Below, piece after piece: positions 61,281-64,000 of a DNA stretch of 64,000 nucleotides (its first letter is position 1; every line of letters starts with the position of its first letter). The stretch spans positions 23,202,265 through 23,266,264 of the forward strand of contig JABBOT010000002.1 of the NCBI GenBank assembly GCA_016165875.1, given 5' to 3'. Origin of the DNA: Acanthopleura granulata. Taxonomy: Eukaryota; Mollusca; Polyplacophora; Chitonida; Chitonidae. The position numbers and the translations under genes were made by a program. The notes below the pieces were generated by a model, which saw only the letters and a program-made list of their open reading frames with translations, was not told the DNA's origin and did no database searches.

Positions 61281-61470
61281 ACAGCTGGTCATCTCTTGCA
61301 GTGAGCTCCGGGGGTTCAAATCCAATTTCTGCCTCTTAACTGGGATGCAGCTTTCAATTAGGAGGTTTGCCACGTGCTTGGCTAAGAGAACTGGTTTTCT
61401 CAGACTCTGCATGCTAGCTTAGTTCCCTCCACCTGTTAATGTGACCACCGTTATATATTCATAGGCTAAC
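61281..61470 (+). mobile_element. Old SINE-like relic
   Basis: CAGTGAGCTCCGGGGGTTCAAATCCAATTTC has the B-box form of a tRNA-derived SINE. AGGAGGTTTGCCACGTGCTTGGC and CCCTCCACCTGTTAATGTGACCACCGTTATAT resemble the 3' body (TTTCCTCCACCATAATGCTGGCCGCCGTTATAT). Heavily diverged and without a tail; it may belong to either SINE family. Confidence 0.45.
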
Positions 61471-61720
61471 TACGGGAATTTCCTCCCTGCCAAGCAGTCA
61501 TAAATTATACATTTTAAAGACTATAATGGAGCCAGTATTTCAGCAGTTTTAGAATAGTAATGTTTCTCTGTACGTTATAACTCCAAACAGTTTGGGACCA
61601 TTTGGTCAACATATATGCACCAATTATTACATTATTACCGTCAAATCCACCCATCTATAATTTGGATTTGCTGAAGGACCACCCCCATATCCAAATGTAC
61701 CGTCAAATGTACCGTTATAT

Positions 61721-61890
61721 GATCCACATTTAACACAATTTACATATATACATGGTATCCAAATATAAAACAATATACAATCAAGTGCATTGTTGTTTGA
61801 CTCACATGTAACACAAGCGTGGTTATATAATCCACATGTGATACAAGCCTTATTACATTATCCACATGTAAGACAAGCATGATTATATGA
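61721..61890. repeat. 30-bp minisatellite
   Basis: TCCACATGTAASACAAGCRTGATTATATGA-type units have CACATG at 61803, 61833 and 61863, exactly 30 bp apart. A more diverged unit is at 61721. It abuts the 63-bp array that follows. Confidence 0.75.
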
Positions 61891-61895
61891 TCAGG

Positions 61896-62170
61896 GCTGT
61901 AGGTATTACATTACTGTAGTAGTAGCGTTAGGTGAACGTAAATACGAGGGCAACCAGTGCTGTAGGTGTTACATCACAATAGTTGTAGTGTTAAGTGAAC
62001 GTAAATACCATAACGACCAGTGCTGTAGGTATTACAACACTTTAGTAGTAGCGTTAAGTAAACATAAATACCATGGCGACCAGTTCTGTAGACATTACAT
62101 CACTATAGTAGTAGCGTTAAGTGAACGTAACTACCATGGTGATCAGAGCTTGCAGGTATTACATCGCCAT
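61896..62170. repeat. 63-bp minisatellite with an open 21-codon unit
   Basis: The GTGCTGTAGGTATTACAT start of the unit occurs at 61896, 61959, 62022, 62085 and 62148, exactly 63 bp apart. The rest of each unit is TAGTAGTAGCGTTAAGTGAA plus CGTAAATACCATGGCGACCA. Since 63 is a multiple of three and no stop falls in one + frame, 61988-62341 reads as a 21-residue repeat around LSERKYHGDQCCRYYITIVV. Beyond 62170 the frame continues into unique sequence. I take it as a minisatellite; a coding role is not excluded. Confidence 0.9.
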
Positions 62171-63137
62171 GGTAGTTATGTGCGCTTTATGGAACGAGCC
62201 GAAGATCAGTCCAGTGTTATATTTATCTTTAATCATAATATAAACGCACTTACGAAAAGCCAGAGTCGGTCCAATAACACGGAAGGTCTGAGAGAAGATT
62301 GCGCTTTAAATATAGAATGCAATCGTGACGGAGTTCGGTGAGTATTATGGGCATGCACATCGATGTAATTTCAATAAAATTATATAGGCAGTCCTTATTT
62401 ACAAGTTCTGCAATAGTCAATTTAAAGCTCTTTGTGACTAATAATTGTCATTTTTGGAGTGAATATTTAATTTCATGAGCATCGCTACATACATGTAGTG
62501 CACTGACTGAGGTCTCGTGGTGAAAATCTGCTTGTGACGCACCATGCACAGATATTGTGTTTGAGCTAACAAAGACGTATAAGTCGACAAAAGACAATGT
62601 AATTGAGTCGATCAATGATCGTAGGCATACATATGTAACAAGGTTTGGCTGCAATAACAGGAAGCACCCCAAATCCAGAGCTACTCGTTAAGCCGTCTGA
62701 TTAAAGGACAAAATGTCATGACAGAGAAAACGTCATGGATTTATTTCCACAGTTTGAATCAAAGCCAGAGAAAAACCACCAATAGACATGTGCCCCAGTG
62801 AACCACGAACGTCTTGCCGTCCGTTCAGACACAGGCAATTGTACATATACACATATACATCGTAACCGCGTGCCTTCAGTCCTGCTATACACGATACATG
62901 TATGACCAATCCCGCACATTGAGATATCTGTTACTGAAACATTTTCATCTGTCAAAAACAAAGTAGTAAATCAATGGGTATGAAATATAGCATACCCATA
63001 TACCAGAACTTACACAATACATTTTGTTCCACTACACATATATCACTACCATAGATTAACTGGTTAGTTATGTCACATTCGTTTGTTGCATGGGTTCGCT
63101 GTTTGGATCATTTGTAAGAATATTAATATTTATATAG
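62171..63137. other. No gene seen
   Basis: No recognised feature beyond the continuation of the open frame to 62341. Confidence 0.35.
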
Positions 63138-63282
63138 GCCTATATCTCGATCGTGATCGTCTTGAAACTTCGGGCTGTGTCAACATTGCAAAAGAGAGAC
63201 GATTTTTTATTTCGTCGGTTAAAGTGCTCAAGGATTCGTATCGAAATAGACGAAGTAAAACTTTGCCAAGCAAGGTACAAAA
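63138..63282 (+). CDS. Very tentative coiled-coil-type exon
   Basis: After a weak acceptor (ATATTTATATAG, ending 63137) one frame is open from 63138 through 63590. Its part up to about 63390 is Lys/Glu/Arg-rich with a leucine/valine heptad look (LKEELVELKKRVAACEEKR at about 63286-63342). A donor-like AAA|GTGAGT occurs at 63282/63283, but using it would exclude the most helical part. The signals therefore conflict. Family not recognised; there is no ATG near the start. It could be chance or part of an exon whose true boundaries I cannot place. Confidence 0.15.
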
Positions 63283-63540
63283 GTGAGTCCTTGAAGGAAG
63301 AGCTAGTCGAACTTAAAAAGAGAGTGGCAGCATGCGAAGAGAAACGGAATGTTCGCGGACGGGTGGGGGAACTGTTCCGGGTTTTAGGAGATAACCGGAA
63401 TTCTCCAAAATATATACCTTTCATTTGTTTTTACACAATTTTTATGCCATGTATTAAAACAGTTTTCAAGAAGACTTTATTCAACAATGGATGCAGACCA
63501 GATGCACAAGAATGTAATTCTCATAATAATTCTTGTGGTC

Positions 63541-63735
63541 TTTTTATTTATTTACTTGTTTATGTTAACGTCGTACTCAAGAATATTTGACTTATACGAC
63601 GGTGGACAGGATTATGGTGGGTGGAAACCAAGCAGGGCTTGGGGTAAACGTATGACCGTCCGCAGGTTGCTGACAGACCTTCCCACGTACGGAGAGAGAG
63701 GAAGCTCCAACGCGCTAACCCCCTCGGCTATCCAT
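63541..63735 (-). mobile_element. Internally deleted SINE, reverse orientation
   Basis: On the minus strand: head GCCGAGGGGGTTAGCGCGTT, then directly GGAGCTTCCTCTCTCTCCGT, ACGTGGGAAGGTCTGTCAGC, AACCTGCGGACGGTCATACG, a body with CCACCATAATCCTGTCCACC, CGTCGTATAAGTCAAATATTC, TTGAGTACGACGTTAACATA and an AAAT-like tail. As in the copy at 55440, the B-box segment between GCGCG and CTTCCTCTC is missing. The frame 63487-63783 is an antisense SINE reading. Confidence 0.9.
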
Positions 63736-64000
63736 TATGAAAGAGTTATGGATATCGTGTGTGTCCTGAATTTCAGTACATGACAAGTAATGCCATCATC
63801 ACAAGAGTACATAATGCGAGAGTGTGGTCCACCTGATAGATAACACACAAATGCCGCTATTGGTAACCTTCCTAAAAATAAATATGACATTTATTCTATG
63901 ACACAAATTTACAGAATTGATGTAAAGACTTACAAGTGTTATGTTGTGAAGTACAAAGTCGATTATGAAGACAGGCATGACTGCTCGGCCGAGTGTCAGT
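63736..64000. other. Window end, no gene seen
   Basis: No recognisable feature. Confidence 0.3.

Noticed and set aside
61721..62170. Regular direct repeats that might suggest a CRISPR array
   Set aside because: Whole units repeat without unique spacers, in a eukaryotic context; these are minisatellites.
1..64000. Bacterial or viral origin of the window
   Set aside because: Gene density, a UTR intron, tRNA-derived SINEs with target duplications and an animal-type kinase all point to an animal nuclear genome. No viral genes were seen.

Overview
The window looks like animal nuclear DNA, most likely from a lophotrochozoan and probably a mollusc. It is AT-rich, with one clearly recognisable gene in 64 kb, introns and UTRs rather than operons, and no ribosome-binding-site or operon structure. 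It also carries many copies of a tRNA-headed SINE whose tail reads CTTGAGTACGGCG...CACCAATCAAATAAATA, a type I know from mollusc genomes. The species cannot be named from sequence alone.

The gene is an SBK-type (SH3-binding-domain kinase) serine/threonine kinase on the + strand, with its whole coding region in one exon (24525-25556, 343 residues). A coherent transcription unit can be proposed around it. There is a CRE/CCAAT/TATA promoter at 21031-21164, a 5'UTR exon ending at a CAG|GTATGT donor at 21450/21451, and an intron of about 3.0 kb. The acceptor at 24416/24417 follows a long pyrimidine tract, a leader with very short upstream ORFs comes next, and an AATAAA signal lies at 26435. The kinase reading is strong; the 5' gene model is inference.

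The rest is non-coding or unrecognised. 1-7.4 kb: three minisatellite systems (23-24, 19-20 and 32/36 bp periods), a long TA microsatellite and a cluster of old SINE fragments. 7.4-20 kb: essentially nothing recognisable except an old 77-bp duplication. 20-26.5 kb: the kinase gene. 26.5-33 kb: mostly featureless, with a tRNA-like relic, a GGAT microsatellite and a two-part alternating minisatellite at 32.7-33.25 kb. 33.4-64 kb: SINE territory, with full-length, truncated and internally deleted copies. Two of these sit inside tandem arrays (46 bp and about 70 bp periods), and there are further arrays at 52.7 and 61.7-62.2 kb. Two possible orphan exons (44682-44913 on -, 63138-63282 on +) have open frames with plausible splice sites but unknown homology.

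No CRISPR array, operon, intact autonomous transposon or conventional functional tRNA/rRNA gene was seen. The most interesting material is repeat biology: SINE insertions dated by target-site duplications inside minisatellites, a SINE subfamily that appears to have lost its B box, the higher-order minisatellite, and the uORF-laden kinase leader.
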